This document shows positions 47,131-55,733 of a DNA stretch of 64,000 nt, one piece after another. The number at the start of each line of letters is the position of its first letter. Positions within the stretch are counted from its first letter, which is position 1. A program made the translations under genes and the position numbers. The stretch is from Streptomyces sannanensis (GTDB lineage: Bacteria > Actinomycetota > Actinomycetes > Streptomycetales > Streptomycetaceae). The notes below the pieces were generated by a model. That model was not told the DNA's origin. It saw only the letters and a program-made list of their open reading frames with translations, and made no database searches. The stretch covers positions 2,480,001 to 2,544,000 of the forward strand of contig NZ_BAAAYL010000001.1 of NCBI RefSeq assembly GCF_039536205.1, written 5' to 3'.

Positions 47131-48102
47131 TCAGGACGCCGACACGGACGCGACGGCCGCGCGCTCGGGCGTGGCCGGGACGGCCTCCTGGGGAACGGCC
47201 GGCGGGGCGAACGTCGTCGTGGTGCTCAGGGTGGTGGACGTCGTCGCCGCGGTGAGGTCCTTGTGGATCACGCGGGCGACGGCCTGGATGGTGTTGACGC
47301 CGTCGGTCATGGTGGCGTTGTCGTGGGTGAGCACGGTGATCTGGTAGTCGTGCGTGGTGCCGGTGAAGGCGCCGATGCTGTGCACCCGCCAGCCGTGCGT
47401 GGCCCGGGACAGCCAGCCGTTCTTGACGTGGATCTTCGCGGTGCTCGGCGCACCGGCCGGGGTGCCCCAGCGCTGCGAGGAGACGACCTGGTTCATCAGC
47501 TTGAGCGCGTACGCGCGCGAGTTGTCGCTCAGCACGGTGTTGCGCGCGGTGAGCAGCGCCAGCAGCTTCTGCTGGTCGCGCGCGGTGATCTGGGTGAGCC
47601 CCCAGTAGCCGTTGGCGCCGGGCACGGTGTTGGTCATGCCCGCGGCCGTCAGGAATCCCTTGATCTTCGTCATGCCGAGCTGGCGCCACAGCGTGCTGGT
47701 GGCGGCGTTGTCCGACTTGGTGATCATATCGGTGGTGAGCCTGACCTCGGTCGCGGTCAGGTAGCGGCCCTGCTTCTTGGCGTCCCACAGCAGCGTGGCG
47801 AGCACGGTCGCCTTGACCACGCTCGCCGAGTCGAAGCGCTGGTCGGCGCGGAGGGTGCAGGTCGTCTTCGTCTTGCGGTCGTTCACGAAGATCGCGGTCG
47901 TGGAGGCCCGGCCGCGCAGCGCGGCGGTGATGTCCGTGGTCAGCTTCGTGGCGAGTCCGGCCTTGGCGGAGGTGCACACGACCGGCGGCGTCGCGGCCTG
48001 CGCGGCCCCCGAGCCGAGGGTCAGCGGCAGCAGTATGCCTGCGCCCAGGGCAGCGGACAGCATCCCGCGCGCACGGCGGCGGGATGTGCGGTGTTGCGTC
48101 AT
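47131..48102 (-). CDS. Secreted class A beta-lactamase-fold serine hydrolase
   Basis: 323 residues. Signal MTQHRTSRRRARGMLSAALG with cleavage near AQA. The active-site set is SVVK (Ser94-Lys97), SDN (130-132) and KNG in HVKNGWLSR replacing the usual KTG. No clear Glu166-bearing omega loop can be placed, and the C-terminus is a Thr/Ala-rich tail (TTSTTLSTTTTF). The fold is certain. Whether it hydrolyses beta-lactams or acts as an esterase/peptidase on wall precursors is open; the KTG-to-KNG change and missing omega loop argue against strong lactamase activity. Confidence 0.85.
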   Translation of the reverse strand: MTQHRTSRRRARGMLSAALGAGILLPLTLGSGAAQAATPPVVCTSAKAGLATKLTTDITAALRGRASTTAIFVNDRKTKTTCTLRADQRFDSASVVKATVLATLLWDAKKQGRYLTATEVRLTTDMITKSDNAATSTLWRQLGMTKIKGFLTAAGMTNTVPGANGYWGLTQITARDQQKLLALLTARNTVLSDNSRAYALKLMNQVVSSQRWGTPAGAPSTAKIHVKNGWLSRATHGWRVHSIGAFTGTTHDYQITVLTHDNATMTDGVNTIQAVARVIHKDLTAATTSTTLSTTTTFAPPAVPQEAVPATPERAAVASVSAS

Positions 48103-48536
48103 GGAGGCTTCCCATCCCCTGATAGCTAGGTGCGCCCTTGGCGCACTCGCCTCTCATGACTCACGGAATGACGAAAAGTTGTATGTGCGACGAACGCGAG
48201 TTCGTCGCACATACAGGCGATCACTCGACGTCGGTACCCCGGCTGACCGGTCGGGGCAGGACTTTCTGCGGGCTCCAATCCGTCCGCACCCCCGGCGTCG
48301 GTCGTGCGGGCGACGACCTCCGGATCCCGGCGGGGCTGCAGCGATGGTCATGTTCAGGCCAGATTCTCGGCATCGGCTGGGCAGCCTGCGTGGACCCTGG
48401 GGCCAGTACTCGCCAGTGATACGCCTCTTGGGCTACGGCATGAATGAGCCACCGGCCGCCGAATGCGTTCACGCCCCCCCCAGGGGGCGTGATGATCAGC
48501 GCGCACCGCTGCCCAAGCGATCTTCCTGGAGACCTG
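48103..48536. other. Divergent promoter region with a 16-bp perfect inverted repeat
   Basis: 434 bp between the lactamase-fold gene and the second exported-protein cassette. The inverted repeat is at 48180-48215. A C-run (CCCCCCCAGGGGGC) is near 48472. No gene seen. Confidence 0.6.
48180..48215. repeat. 16-bp perfect inverted repeat, GCGA loop
   Basis: TGTATGTGCGACGAAC (48180-48195) pairs exactly with 48200-48215 around the loop GCGA. No T-run. Lies 78 bp upstream of the lactamase-fold start, so operator or structured leader are both possible. Confidence 0.85.
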
Positions 48537-48968
48537 ATGAGACGCATGTCCCACCGTCTGCGCGCGGTGGCCGTCACCGGACTGCTCACCGTCACCGCCG
48601 TTGGCGTCCTCGCCAACACCGCTTACGCGCTCCGAGAGACCACGACGAAGTACTTCAATGGGGCGGGCCCTGGAGACGAGTCCAGCCGCTGGTACGGCTA
48701 CAGCACATACACGCACTACGTCACACAGAAGCAGTGCACGGGTAACTACCAGGCCGGACAGACCGGTCGAGCCGCCTATGACTTCTACAGAGAGGTCAAC
48801 TACTTGCCGGACGACTACGTAGCCTGGCGCGACTGGTCCTGCGACGACTACCCATACACCAAGACCTACGCACCGCCTGGCAACGGCAACTACTACGCAA
48901 AGATCGACTCCACCCCGCTGGGCGGAGTGATCTGGTCTGTTCTCGACATCAGCCGCGTCGTCTCCTGA
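48537..48968 (+). CDS. Small exported aromatic-rich protein heading the second ABC cassette
   Basis: 143 residues from ATG 48537 with GGAG six bases upstream. Signal MRRMSHRLRAVAVTGLLTVT, cleavage near AYA. The mature ~110 residues are extremely Tyr/Trp/Asp-rich (YFNGAGPGDESSRWYGYSTY, DFYREVNYLPDDYVAWRDWS) with only two Cys. It resembles no enzyme I know. It lies 25 bp before an ABC ATPase and two permeases, the same layout as the locus at 1018-4266, suggesting an exported peptide handled or sensed by that transporter. Confidence 0.78.
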   Translation: MRRMSHRLRAVAVTGLLTVTAVGVLANTAYALRETTTKYFNGAGPGDESSRWYGYSTYTHYVTQKQCTGNYQAGQTGRAAYDFYREVNYLPDDYVAWRDWSCDDYPYTKTYAPPGNGNYYAKIDSTPLGGVIWSVLDISRVVS

Positions 48969-48993
48969 CCCCCTGGAAAGTAACCACCATCTC

Positions 48994-49731
48994 ATGACTG
49001 CCGTTCTCCGCTGCCACGGCGTGGTCAAGAAGTACGGTGCAAACACCGTGCTGAACGGCGTGTCCCTCACCGTGGAGGCCGGTCAGGTGACCGGCCTCCT
49101 CGGGTTGAACGGGGCAGGCAAGACCACCCTCATGCGTATCGCCACCGGGCTCGCGAAGCCCAGCGCGGGCCACGTACAGGTCCTCGGCGCCTCGCTGCCG
49201 ATGCACCCGGACACGCTCGCCCGCGTCGGCGCGGCCCTCGACGCGCCCGCGTTCTACCGGTGGATGACCGGCCAGGGCATGCTGCGCACGCTGCTCGACA
49301 TGGCCGGCCTCCCCGACGAAGGGAGGATCCGACGCGTTCTGGAACGCGTCGGCCTCACGGAGGCCGGGAGGCGCCGGGTGCGCACCTACTCCCAGGGCAT
49401 GCGCCAACGTCTCGCCCTCGCCGCGGCGTTGCTGAAGGAACCCGACCTGCTCATCCTCGATGAGCCCACCAACGGACTGGACCCCGCCGGCGTGCGTCTC
49501 GTGCGCGAGATCATCGCTCAGGAAGCCGCGCGCGGTGCGGGCATTCTCATCTCGAGCCACCAGCTCGACGAGATCGCCCGCGTCTGCGACACGATCACGA
49601 TGATCGCGCACGGGACCGTCAGTGCCGAAGGCACGCTCGATGAGCTCGGTCTCGCGCCGGGAAGCGGCACCGAGAGTCTGGAGGACTGGTTCTTCCGCCA
49701 CCAGGACACCCTCCCTGGGAGAGCACTGTGA
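48994..49731 (+). CDS. ABC transporter ATP-binding protein, DrrA/BcrA class
   Basis: 245 residues. GLNGAGKTT (37-45), signature YSQGMRQR (132-139), LLILDE (152-157), and SSHQLDEIARVCD at the switch. The YSQGM signature and C-terminal EGTLDELG are typical of ATPases of antibiotic/bacteriocin self-protection exporters (BcrA, NisF) with ABC-2 type permeases. GTG of the permease gene overlaps its TGA, so coupling is tight. Confidence 0.93.
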   Translation: MTAVLRCHGVVKKYGANTVLNGVSLTVEAGQVTGLLGLNGAGKTTLMRIATGLAKPSAGHVQVLGASLPMHPDTLARVGAALDAPAFYRWMTGQGMLRTLLDMAGLPDEGRIRRVLERVGLTEAGRRRVRTYSQGMRQRLALAAALLKEPDLLILDEPTNGLDPAGVRLVREIIAQEAARGAGILISSHQLDEIARVCDTITMIAHGTVSAEGTLDELGLAPGSGTESLEDWFFRHQDTLPGRAL

Positions 49732-50696
49732 AGCATCTCATCAGCGCCGAGCTGCGTCGTACGCTTCCCCGCCTGCTCCCCGTCGCCCTGTTGTTGCTGG
49801 TCACCGTCGGCATCACGACGTTCAGTCTCGCGTACCAGGACAACTCGCACGGGAACCTGCGCAACGTGCGCCAGGCCCTCGCGGAACAACTGACTCCCGC
49901 AGGTTGCGAGAGGGATGCCAAAGGCCTTCCCAAGGACGTGCCTGGCACTCCCGAGCAGTTCCTGGAGCATTGTCTGGCCGATCTGCCGTACCAGCGCGCG
50001 GGCAACGAGGCCTGGGAACGGGAGGCCACCCACGTCGCCCGCCACTTCGGCTACGCCCAGACCCCCGCAGGGGCCCCCGGGATTGCACTCGGCTGGCTCA
50101 CCACCGCTCCTGGCATGGCATGCGTCCTGCTGCTCGCTGCCTACTTCACCGCCGGGGAATGGTCACGGGGCACCGCCGTGCCGCTCCTGCTCCAGGAACA
50201 GCGCCTCTCCCGCGTCCTCCTCGCGAAAGCCACCACCCTCTTCACCTGGGTCCTCGTCACGACGGCCACGGCATCGGCCGCGCTGTGCGCCCTGGCGTAC
50301 CTGCACACCCGCCAGGCCTACCCGCTGCACCACATGAGCACCACGGGGGACGCCCTGGCCTTCACGCTTCGCCGTGCCGCCGTGGCGCTTCCCACGCTGG
50401 TCCTCACATGCGTGGTGGCCGTCGCCCTGGCGTCGCTGCTGCGATCACCCGCGCGTACCGTCCTGGTCGGCGTCATCGGTCTCTCCCTCGCCGCCTACCC
50501 CACGGCGGCATGGCTGCCGGGCCCGGTCCTGGCCGACCTGATGGGCCTCGAGACGCTGTTCAACGGCAAGGACCATCTGTGGACCGCCCCTGTGACGTCC
50601 GGTGTTCCTGCTCTGTTGATGGCCGCCGCCTGGGCCGTCCTGCTCATGTCCGGGGCCCGGTGGGCGATCCGCCACCGGCAGAGGGACCTCCTGTGA
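49728..50696 (+). CDS. ABC-2-type permease subunit 1
   Basis: 322 residues. N-terminal cytoplasmic stretch then TM1 (LLPVALLLLVTVGITTFSLA), a ~90-residue outside loop, and five further TM segments (LGWLTTAPGMACVLLLAAYF ... VLLMSGARWAIRHRQRDLL). The pattern is that of BcrB/NisE-type permeases. It forms a heterodimer with the next protein, whose GTG overlaps its stop. Confidence 0.85.
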   Translation: MKHLISAELRRTLPRLLPVALLLLVTVGITTFSLAYQDNSHGNLRNVRQALAEQLTPAGCERDAKGLPKDVPGTPEQFLEHCLADLPYQRAGNEAWEREATHVARHFGYAQTPAGAPGIALGWLTTAPGMACVLLLAAYFTAGEWSRGTAVPLLLQEQRLSRVLLAKATTLFTWVLVTTATASAALCALAYLHTRQAYPLHHMSTTGDALAFTLRRAAVALPTLVLTCVVAVALASLLRSPARTVLVGVIGLSLAAYPTAAWLPGPVLADLMGLETLFNGKDHLWTAPVTSGVPALLMAAAWAVLLMSGARWAIRHRQRDLL

Positions 50697-51541
50697 AAGC
50701 CCTCGCGCCGCTTCGCGCGGAACTAAGGACGGCCGCCCTTCCTGCCGCGGCACTCACCGTGGCCGCGGCGCTGTCGGCTTCCGCCAGGCCTCTGGCCGAG
50801 CTGTCCGCAGCAACCACACGGGGCCAAGACGGCATCGGTCAGGCCATGGCCCATCTGATCAGTCCGGCAGGGGCACTTCAGGCAGCAGCCTGGCACCACG
50901 GCGCCCTGCTGGGACTGGTGTTCGCCGCACTGCTCGGGGCGGTACTCGGCGGGGAAGGCGTGGAGACCGGCACCTGGTCGCTCGCCCGTCTCCACCAGGC
51001 GTCCGTCGTGCGTGGGTTGCTCTGGAAGATCGCCGCCGTACTGACCGCCTCGTGCATCAGTGTTCTCGTCACCTGGGCAGCGCTCTGGGGCAGCGCCCAG
51101 CTCTTCGAACCCCCGACACCGCCACCGCATGTCACCTGGGCACAGCACATCACCTGGCAGGCGGCGCCTGTCGGCTGGGCGGAAACCGCCGAGTCGTGCT
51201 CACGTGCGGTGCTCGCCCTCTCCGTCTACGCCGCTCTCGGCGTATGCGCTGCCGCTGCCACACGCGTCGTCATCGCCGGAGCAGCCGTCGCGGTCGGCGG
51301 CATGGTCGTCACCATGCCGTTGGTCACCACCGGGATCCGCTCCACGCTGCCGCACTACTGGATCGCCGCGTGGATGGAATTTCCCGGCGGCGCGCAGTGG
51401 GAACTGTACTGGTGGTCGTCCTCCCCTATCGGAGCCGGCATCGGCGTGCCCCTGACCGTCATGTGCGCGCTGCTCCTGCTCCTCTTGGCGGCAGCGTGGC
51501 TGTTGCTGCGAGGCGAGCGCGCCCTCACCCCCCGGGCGTAG
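50693..51541 (+). CDS. ABC-2-type permease subunit 2
   Basis: 282 residues from GTG 50693, overlapping the previous stop by 4 bp. Six TM helices: LPAAALTVAAALS, ALLGLVFAALLGAVLGGE, IAAVLTASCISVLVTWAALW, AVLALSVYAALGVCAAAATR, VVIAGAAVAVGGMVVTMPLV, MCALLLLLLAAAWLLLR. Domain order matches its neighbour. It completes the transporter encoded with the ATPase at 48994 and the exported protein at 48537. Confidence 0.85.
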   Translation: MKALAPLRAELRTAALPAAALTVAAALSASARPLAELSAATTRGQDGIGQAMAHLISPAGALQAAAWHHGALLGLVFAALLGAVLGGEGVETGTWSLARLHQASVVRGLLWKIAAVLTASCISVLVTWAALWGSAQLFEPPTPPPHVTWAQHITWQAAPVGWAETAESCSRAVLALSVYAALGVCAAAATRVVIAGAAVAVGGMVVTMPLVTTGIRSTLPHYWIAAWMEFPGGAQWELYWWSSSPIGAGIGVPLTVMCALLLLLLAAAWLLLRGERALTPRA

Positions 51542-51709
51542 CCCGAGGCCCGAACGAACGTCACATGCAGCGCCCCGGACAGAGCCTGCCTGACTCCTGG
51601 GCTGACCACAGGTGGCCACGCGCGGCCTCGGCAGCCGCTGACCTGTTCCCTGGCCGCCAGGTGGCGGTGCCCATGGCCGCGAGACAGTCAGCGCGCCGTC
51701 GGCAGGAAG

Positions 51710-52132
51710 TCACAAGGTGCCGGGAGGTGCCACCCAGGCGGTGGGCTGGCCGGTGGCTCGGGCCACGGTGTCGAAGTCCGCGTCGTAGTGCAGAACGATC
51801 AGCCCGTTCAGCTCAGCGGTGGCCGCGACGAGCAGGTCAACGGCACCCGCGCTGTGGTGCTCGCCGCGTTCGGTCAGCATGCGCTGTACCGTCCGGGCTC
51901 GCTGGTGCACCCCGTCCGGCACGGGTGTCCGGTTGAAGAGCTCTCCGAGCAGCCCCTCCTTCGCGAGGCGATCTGCAAGCGACTGGGCCGAGAAAAGGAT
52001 CTCCAGCTCGGTGATGTCACACAGCGCGATCACCCCCTCGGCGAGGTGGTCGCTCCAGCGCTCACGGACCTGCTTGCTGGTCAGGATCCGGGCGGCCGCA
52101 GAAGTGTCGATGAGGTGAGTAATGGGACTCAT
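51710..52132 (-). CDS. vapC: PIN-domain toxin VapC
   Basis: 140 residues. Acidic active-site residues of PIN RNases are visible: Asp9 in THLIDTSAAARIL, Glu in DITELEILFSAQ, Asp in GAVDLLVAATAE, and a final Asp in HYDADFDTVA. VapC toxins cleave tRNA or rRNA. The ATG overlaps the vapB stop (ATGA), the standard antitoxin-then-toxin arrangement. Confidence 0.95.
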   Translation of the reverse strand: MSPITHLIDTSAAARILTSKQVRERWSDHLAEGVIALCDITELEILFSAQSLADRLAKEGLLGELFNRTPVPDGVHQRARTVQRMLTERGEHHSAGAVDLLVAATAELNGLIVLHYDADFDTVARATGQPTAWVAPPGTL

Positions 52133-52344
52133 CGGCGATAGCCGCTCTTGTCCAGCAGGATGTCGAAATCGCCACGCTCACCCATGGCGGCAAGCTCTTC
52201 AAGCGCCTTGAGCCGCTTGCGCCGCTTGGCGACTTCGAGCAGAGCCGCGTTGACGGTGTCTTTTTTCGTCTTGGTGCCCAGTATCGAGGCCGCTTCGCTC
52301 AGAGCCTCGTCGTCCACTTCCACGTAGAGGTTCGACATCGCCAT
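52129..52344 (-). CDS. vapB: VapB antitoxin (ribbon-helix-helix)
   Basis: 71 residues, ATG 52344 after GGAGG at 7 bases. The N-terminal beta strand (NLYVEVDDEALSEAASILG) and helices (TKTKKDTVNAALLEVAKRRK) form an RHH DNA-binding domain. The acidic/basic C-terminus (GERGDFDILLDKSGYRR) is the toxin-wrapping tail, with a KSGYR end typical of VapB. It should repress the operon together with VapC by binding the palindrome at 52366. Confidence 0.95.
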   Translation of the reverse strand: MAMSNLYVEVDDEALSEAASILGTKTKKDTVNAALLEVAKRRKRLKALEELAAMGERGDFDILLDKSGYRR

Positions 52345-52365
52345 GACATATCCTCCCTATGGAAT

Positions 52366-52386
52366 CGCCATATGCAGCATATGGCG
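52366..52386. promoter_or_regulatory. Probable VapB operator palindrome
   Basis: CGCCATATG-CAG-CATATGGCG, perfect 9-bp arms, 22 bp upstream of vapB. AT-rich core in GC-rich DNA. Confidence 0.75.
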
Positions 52387-52411
52387 CCTGAGGTTGCGCT
52401 GCAACGCCTGA

Positions 52412-52445
52412 CGCCCCCACCGTCCCGGGCAGGACAACGGGGGCG
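52412..52445. terminator. Hairpin terminator of the TPP-enzyme gene
   Basis: CGCCCCC (52412-52418) with GGGGGCG (52439-52445), inner GTCC/GGAC pairing; just past the stop at 52460. Confidence 0.65.
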
Positions 52446-52459
52446 CCGGGGGATACCGG

Positions 52460-54142
52460 TCAGAGGTGCGTCGGGGCGAACATCCGCAGCAGCGCCGGAA
52501 GCACGACGACCGAGGGGCCGGGCTCGGCGAGGGCCCTGGACAGGTCCTCGCGCAGCGACTCGGGGGTTGTACGGACCGCCGGGACGCCGAAGGACTCGGC
52601 GAGGGCGACGAAGTCCGGGCGGGTCAGTTCCGTCGCCGTGGCCTCGCCGAAGGCGTCCGTCATGTACTCGCGCAGGATGCCGTAGCCGCCGTCGTCGACG
52701 ATCAGCCAGGTGACCGGCAGGTCGTACTGGCGGGCCGTGGCCAGTTCGGCGATGGAATACATCGCGCCGCCGTCGCCCGAGACGGCGAGGACGGGGCGCG
52801 TACGGTCCGCCGCGGCGGCGCCGAGGGCGGCGGGGAAACCGTAGCCGAGGCCGCCGGCGCCCTGGGCGGAGTGCATCGTGTTGGGACGCCGGGCGTCGAA
52901 GGCGGACCAGGCCCAGTAGCCGAGGATCGTCATGTCCCAGAAGCTGGGGGACGTGTCGGGCAGGGCCGCCCGCACCGAGGCGAGGACCTGCTGCTCCAGG
53001 GTCAGGTCCTGGGCGGCGATCCGCTCCCGCACCTTGGTGAGGAGGGTGCGTACGCGCTCGGCGGCGGCCTCGTCGCGGCGCTCCTCGACGGTTTCGAGGA
53101 GGGCGGAGAGGGCGAGCCGGGCGTCGGCGTGGATGCCGAGGGCAGGGTGGTTGGACTCCAGCTTGCCGAGGTCCGCCTCGATCTGGATCACCCGGCCGCG
53201 CGGAGCGAACGTGTGGTAGTTCGAGGAGAGTTCGCCCAGCCCGCTGCCGACGACCAGCAGGACGTCGGCGTCCTCCAGGAGGTCGGTGGTGTGCCGGTCC
53301 TCCAGCCAGGACTGCAGCGACAGCGGGTGCTCCCAGGGGAAGGCGCCCTTGCCGCCGAAGGTGGTGACGACCGGTGCGTCCAGCTTCTCGGCGAGCGCGA
53401 GGAGCTTGCCGGTGGCGTCGGAGCGTACGACACCGCCGCCGGCAATGATCGCCGGGCGGACCGCGTCGGACAGCAAGTGTGCCGCCACGGCGGTCAGTTC
53501 GGGGCGCGGCACGAGGTCGCGCGGGGTGGCGTCCATCGCGGTGACGACCGGAAGGGTGGTTCCGGCGAGCAGCACGTCCTGGGGGATCTCGACCCAGACC
53601 GGCCCGTGCGGGGCGGTGAGCGCGGACTCCCAGGCGGCGGCGATCGCGGAGGGGATCTGCGAGGCCGTACGGACGGTGTGCACGGACTTCACGATGTCGC
53701 GGAACGAGGCCTGCTGGTCGCGGAGTTCGTGCAGATAACCGTGACGGCCGCCGCCGAGCCCGGCGGACGGGATCTGGCTGCCGATGGCCAGCACGGGCGC
53801 GCTGGCCGCCGCGGCCTCCTGGAGCGCGGCGAGCGACATGAGCGCGCCGGGCCCGGTGGAGAGCAGCAGCGGGGCGGCCTCTCCGGTGATCCGGCCGTAG
53901 GCGTCGGCGGCGAAACCGGCGTTGTTCTCGACACGCAGGCCCACGTATGCCAGCGACGAGCGGCGCAGTGCGTCGAACATGCCGAGCGCGTGCTGGCCGG
54001 GCAGCCCGAAGACCGTGGTGGCGCCGAGGCCCTGGAGGGTCTCGACGACCAGATCGCCGCCGTTGCGCCCCGCCGGGGGGTTGAGCGCGGCCTCGGTCTG
54101 GCGCGCCGTGGGCCGCAGCACAAGGTCGTGGTCGTGAGTCAT
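52460..54142 (-). CDS. Thiamine-diphosphate-dependent decarboxylase/synthase family enzyme, possibly 2-ketoarginine decarboxylase-like
   Basis: 560 residues, acetolactate-synthase superfamily. PYR domain LVVETLQGLGATTVFGLPGQ with activating Glu in RVENNAGFAADAYGR. Central domain RPAIIAGGGVVRSDA. ThDP/Mg motif GDGGAMYSIAELATARQYDL followed by VDDGGYGIL, where Asp-Asp replaces the usual Asn-Asn. It lies 545 bp downstream of the ureohydrolase gene on the same strand. In P. aeruginosa the ThDP enzyme AruI decarboxylates 2-ketoarginine and a ureohydrolase (GbuA) acts two steps later, so that pairing is a plausible role here; a general 2-oxoacid decarboxylase is the alternative. Confidence 0.88.
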   Translation of the reverse strand: MTHDHDLVLRPTARQTEAALNPPAGRNGGDLVVETLQGLGATTVFGLPGQHALGMFDALRRSSLAYVGLRVENNAGFAADAYGRITGEAAPLLLSTGPGALMSLAALQEAAAASAPVLAIGSQIPSAGLGGGRHGYLHELRDQQASFRDIVKSVHTVRTASQIPSAIAAAWESALTAPHGPVWVEIPQDVLLAGTTLPVVTAMDATPRDLVPRPELTAVAAHLLSDAVRPAIIAGGGVVRSDATGKLLALAEKLDAPVVTTFGGKGAFPWEHPLSLQSWLEDRHTTDLLEDADVLLVVGSGLGELSSNYHTFAPRGRVIQIEADLGKLESNHPALGIHADARLALSALLETVEERRDEAAAERVRTLLTKVRERIAAQDLTLEQQVLASVRAALPDTSPSFWDMTILGYWAWSAFDARRPNTMHSAQGAGGLGYGFPAALGAAAADRTRPVLAVSGDGGAMYSIAELATARQYDLPVTWLIVDDGGYGILREYMTDAFGEATATELTRPDFVALAESFGVPAVRTTPESLREDLSRALAEPGPSVVVLPALLRMFAPTHL

Positions 54143-54687
54143 GAGTCGTCCCTGAGGGTTGTGGGCATTCGTGCCGCGTGGGGGTCCCCACAGGACGAAG
54201 TCCCAGGGGTGGGGTCCCCCAGGACGAAGTCCTGGGGGGGAGGTGGGGGTCCCCCTGCTCGAGCGGAGCCGAGAGCTCGGGGGAGGGTGGGCACAACCCG
54301 CCCACCGGGCCGCACCCGGCCTGGTGCTGTGACCGGAAGGTGCACCGGCTCGCGACGCTCCCCCCAGCTACCGCTGGGAGGTACCCCCAGGCACGGCGCC
54401 TCTCCCCCGTAGCCCTTCGGGCACGGGAGGTACCCCCAGCGTTGTCGCATCGCGCGAGTACGGCCGAGTACGAGCTGCGACGCTCCGCCTTGCGATGCAC
54501 CGCACCCGGGGGACACCTCCGGGGGCACCCTGGGGGCACCCTGGGGGCACCCCCAGCGGTAGCTGGGGGAGGTAGCTGGGGGAGGTAGCGGGGGGAGCCG
54601 CGAGCCACCCGGCAAGCCTTTCCGGCCACAGCACCAGCCGTCGTCGGGGTGCGCGCGCCCCGGGCCACGCGCACCCCGACCCGAGCG
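54143..54687. repeat. Dense G/C-run hairpin-repeat island between speB and the TPP enzyme gene
   Basis: 545 bp. Elements at 54178-54281 (GGGGGTCCCC, AGGACGAAGTCCTGGGGGGG, GAGCGGAGCCGAGAGCTCGG), 54358-54435 (CCCCCAGCTACCGCTGGGAG, CCCGAAGGGC...) and 54507-54600 (GGGGGCACCCTGGGGGCACC and AGCTGGGGGAGGT tandems). No gene. Confidence 0.85.
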
Positions 54688-55665
54688 TTACTTCGCGCCG
54701 GAGGCGCGCTGCGCGGCGATCTGACGGGACATGATCGTGGTCAGCTCGTACGCGGTGTGGGAGGCGGCCACCGCGGTGATCTCGGCGTGGTCGTACGCCG
54801 GGGCGACCTCGACGACGTCCGCGGAGACCAGGTTGCAGGAGGACAGTCCGCGCAGGATCTCCAGCAGCTCGCGGGAGGTCATGCCGCCGGCCTCCGGGGT
54901 GCCGGTGCCGGGCGCGTGGGCCGGGTCGAGCACATCGATGTCGATGGAGATGTACAGCGGGCGGTCGCCGATGCGCCGGCGCAGCTGGTCGGCCACCTCG
55001 TCGGCGCCGCGGCGGTAGACGTCGGCGGACGTCACGATGCCGAAGCCCATCTTCTCGTCGTCGGAGAGGTCCTGCTTGCCGTACAGCGGGCCGCGGGTAC
55101 CGACGTGCGACAGCGCCTCGGTGTCGAGGATGCCCTCCTCCACCGCGCGGCGGAACGGGGTGCCGTGGGTGTACTCGGCGCCGAAGTAGGTGTCCCAGGT
55201 GTCCAGGTGCGCGTCGAAGTGCAGCAGCGCGACCGGGCCGTGCTTCTTGGCGACCGCGCGCAGCAGCGGCAGCGCGATGGTGTGGTCGCCACCGAGGGTC
55301 ATCAGCCGGGCGCCGGTGTCGAGCAGGTCCCCCGCGGCGGCCTCGATGGTCTCGACGGCCTCGTTGATGTTGAAGGGGTTGGCCGCGATGTCACCGGCGT
55401 CGGCGACCTGGGCGAGTGCGAAGGGGGAGGCGTCCTGCGCCGGGTTGTACGGGCGCAGCAGCCGGGAGGCCTCACGGATGGCGTTGCCGCCGAAGCGGGC
55501 GCCCGGCCGGTACGAGACGCCGGTGTCGAACGGTACGCCGACCACGGCGACGTCGGTCTTGCCGACCTCGTCGAGGCGCGGCAGCCGGGCGAACGTGGCG
55601 GGACCGGCGTACCGCGGGATGCGGGAGGAGTCGACGGGGCCGCGCGGCGTCTCGTTGCTGCTCAT
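54688..55665 (-). CDS. speB: Agmatinase/guanidinobutyrase-family ureohydrolase
   Basis: 325 residues. Mn-binding motifs of the arginase superfamily: GGDH (125-128), DAHLD (151-155), and [19 protein letters not shown] (Asp242/Asp244). It hydrolyses a guanidino group to urea plus amine. Agmatinase and 4-guanidinobutyrase cannot be separated by these motifs. The symporter lies 68 bp upstream in the same direction, indicating uptake plus hydrolysis. An AT-rich promoter stretch (CGTAAAACGTAAAG) precedes it. Confidence 0.92.
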   Translation of the reverse strand: MSSNETPRGPVDSSRIPRYAGPATFARLPRLDEVGKTDVAVVGVPFDTGVSYRPGARFGGNAIREASRLLRPYNPAQDASPFALAQVADAGDIAANPFNINEAVETIEAAAGDLLDTGARLMTLGGDHTIALPLLRAVAKKHGPVALLHFDAHLDTWDTYFGAEYTHGTPFRRAVEEGILDTEALSHVGTRGPLYGKQDLSDDEKMGFGIVTSADVYRRGADEVADQLRRRIGDRPLYISIDIDVLDPAHAPGTGTPEAGGMTSRELLEILRGLSSCNLVSADVVEVAPAYDHAEITAVAASHTAYELTTIMSRQIAAQRASGAK

Positions 55666-55733
55666 CAGGATGCCTTCCTTCTACGCTTCTTTACGTTTTA
55701 CGACTATATGTGACGTCAGCCGTAAGGGAGTTG

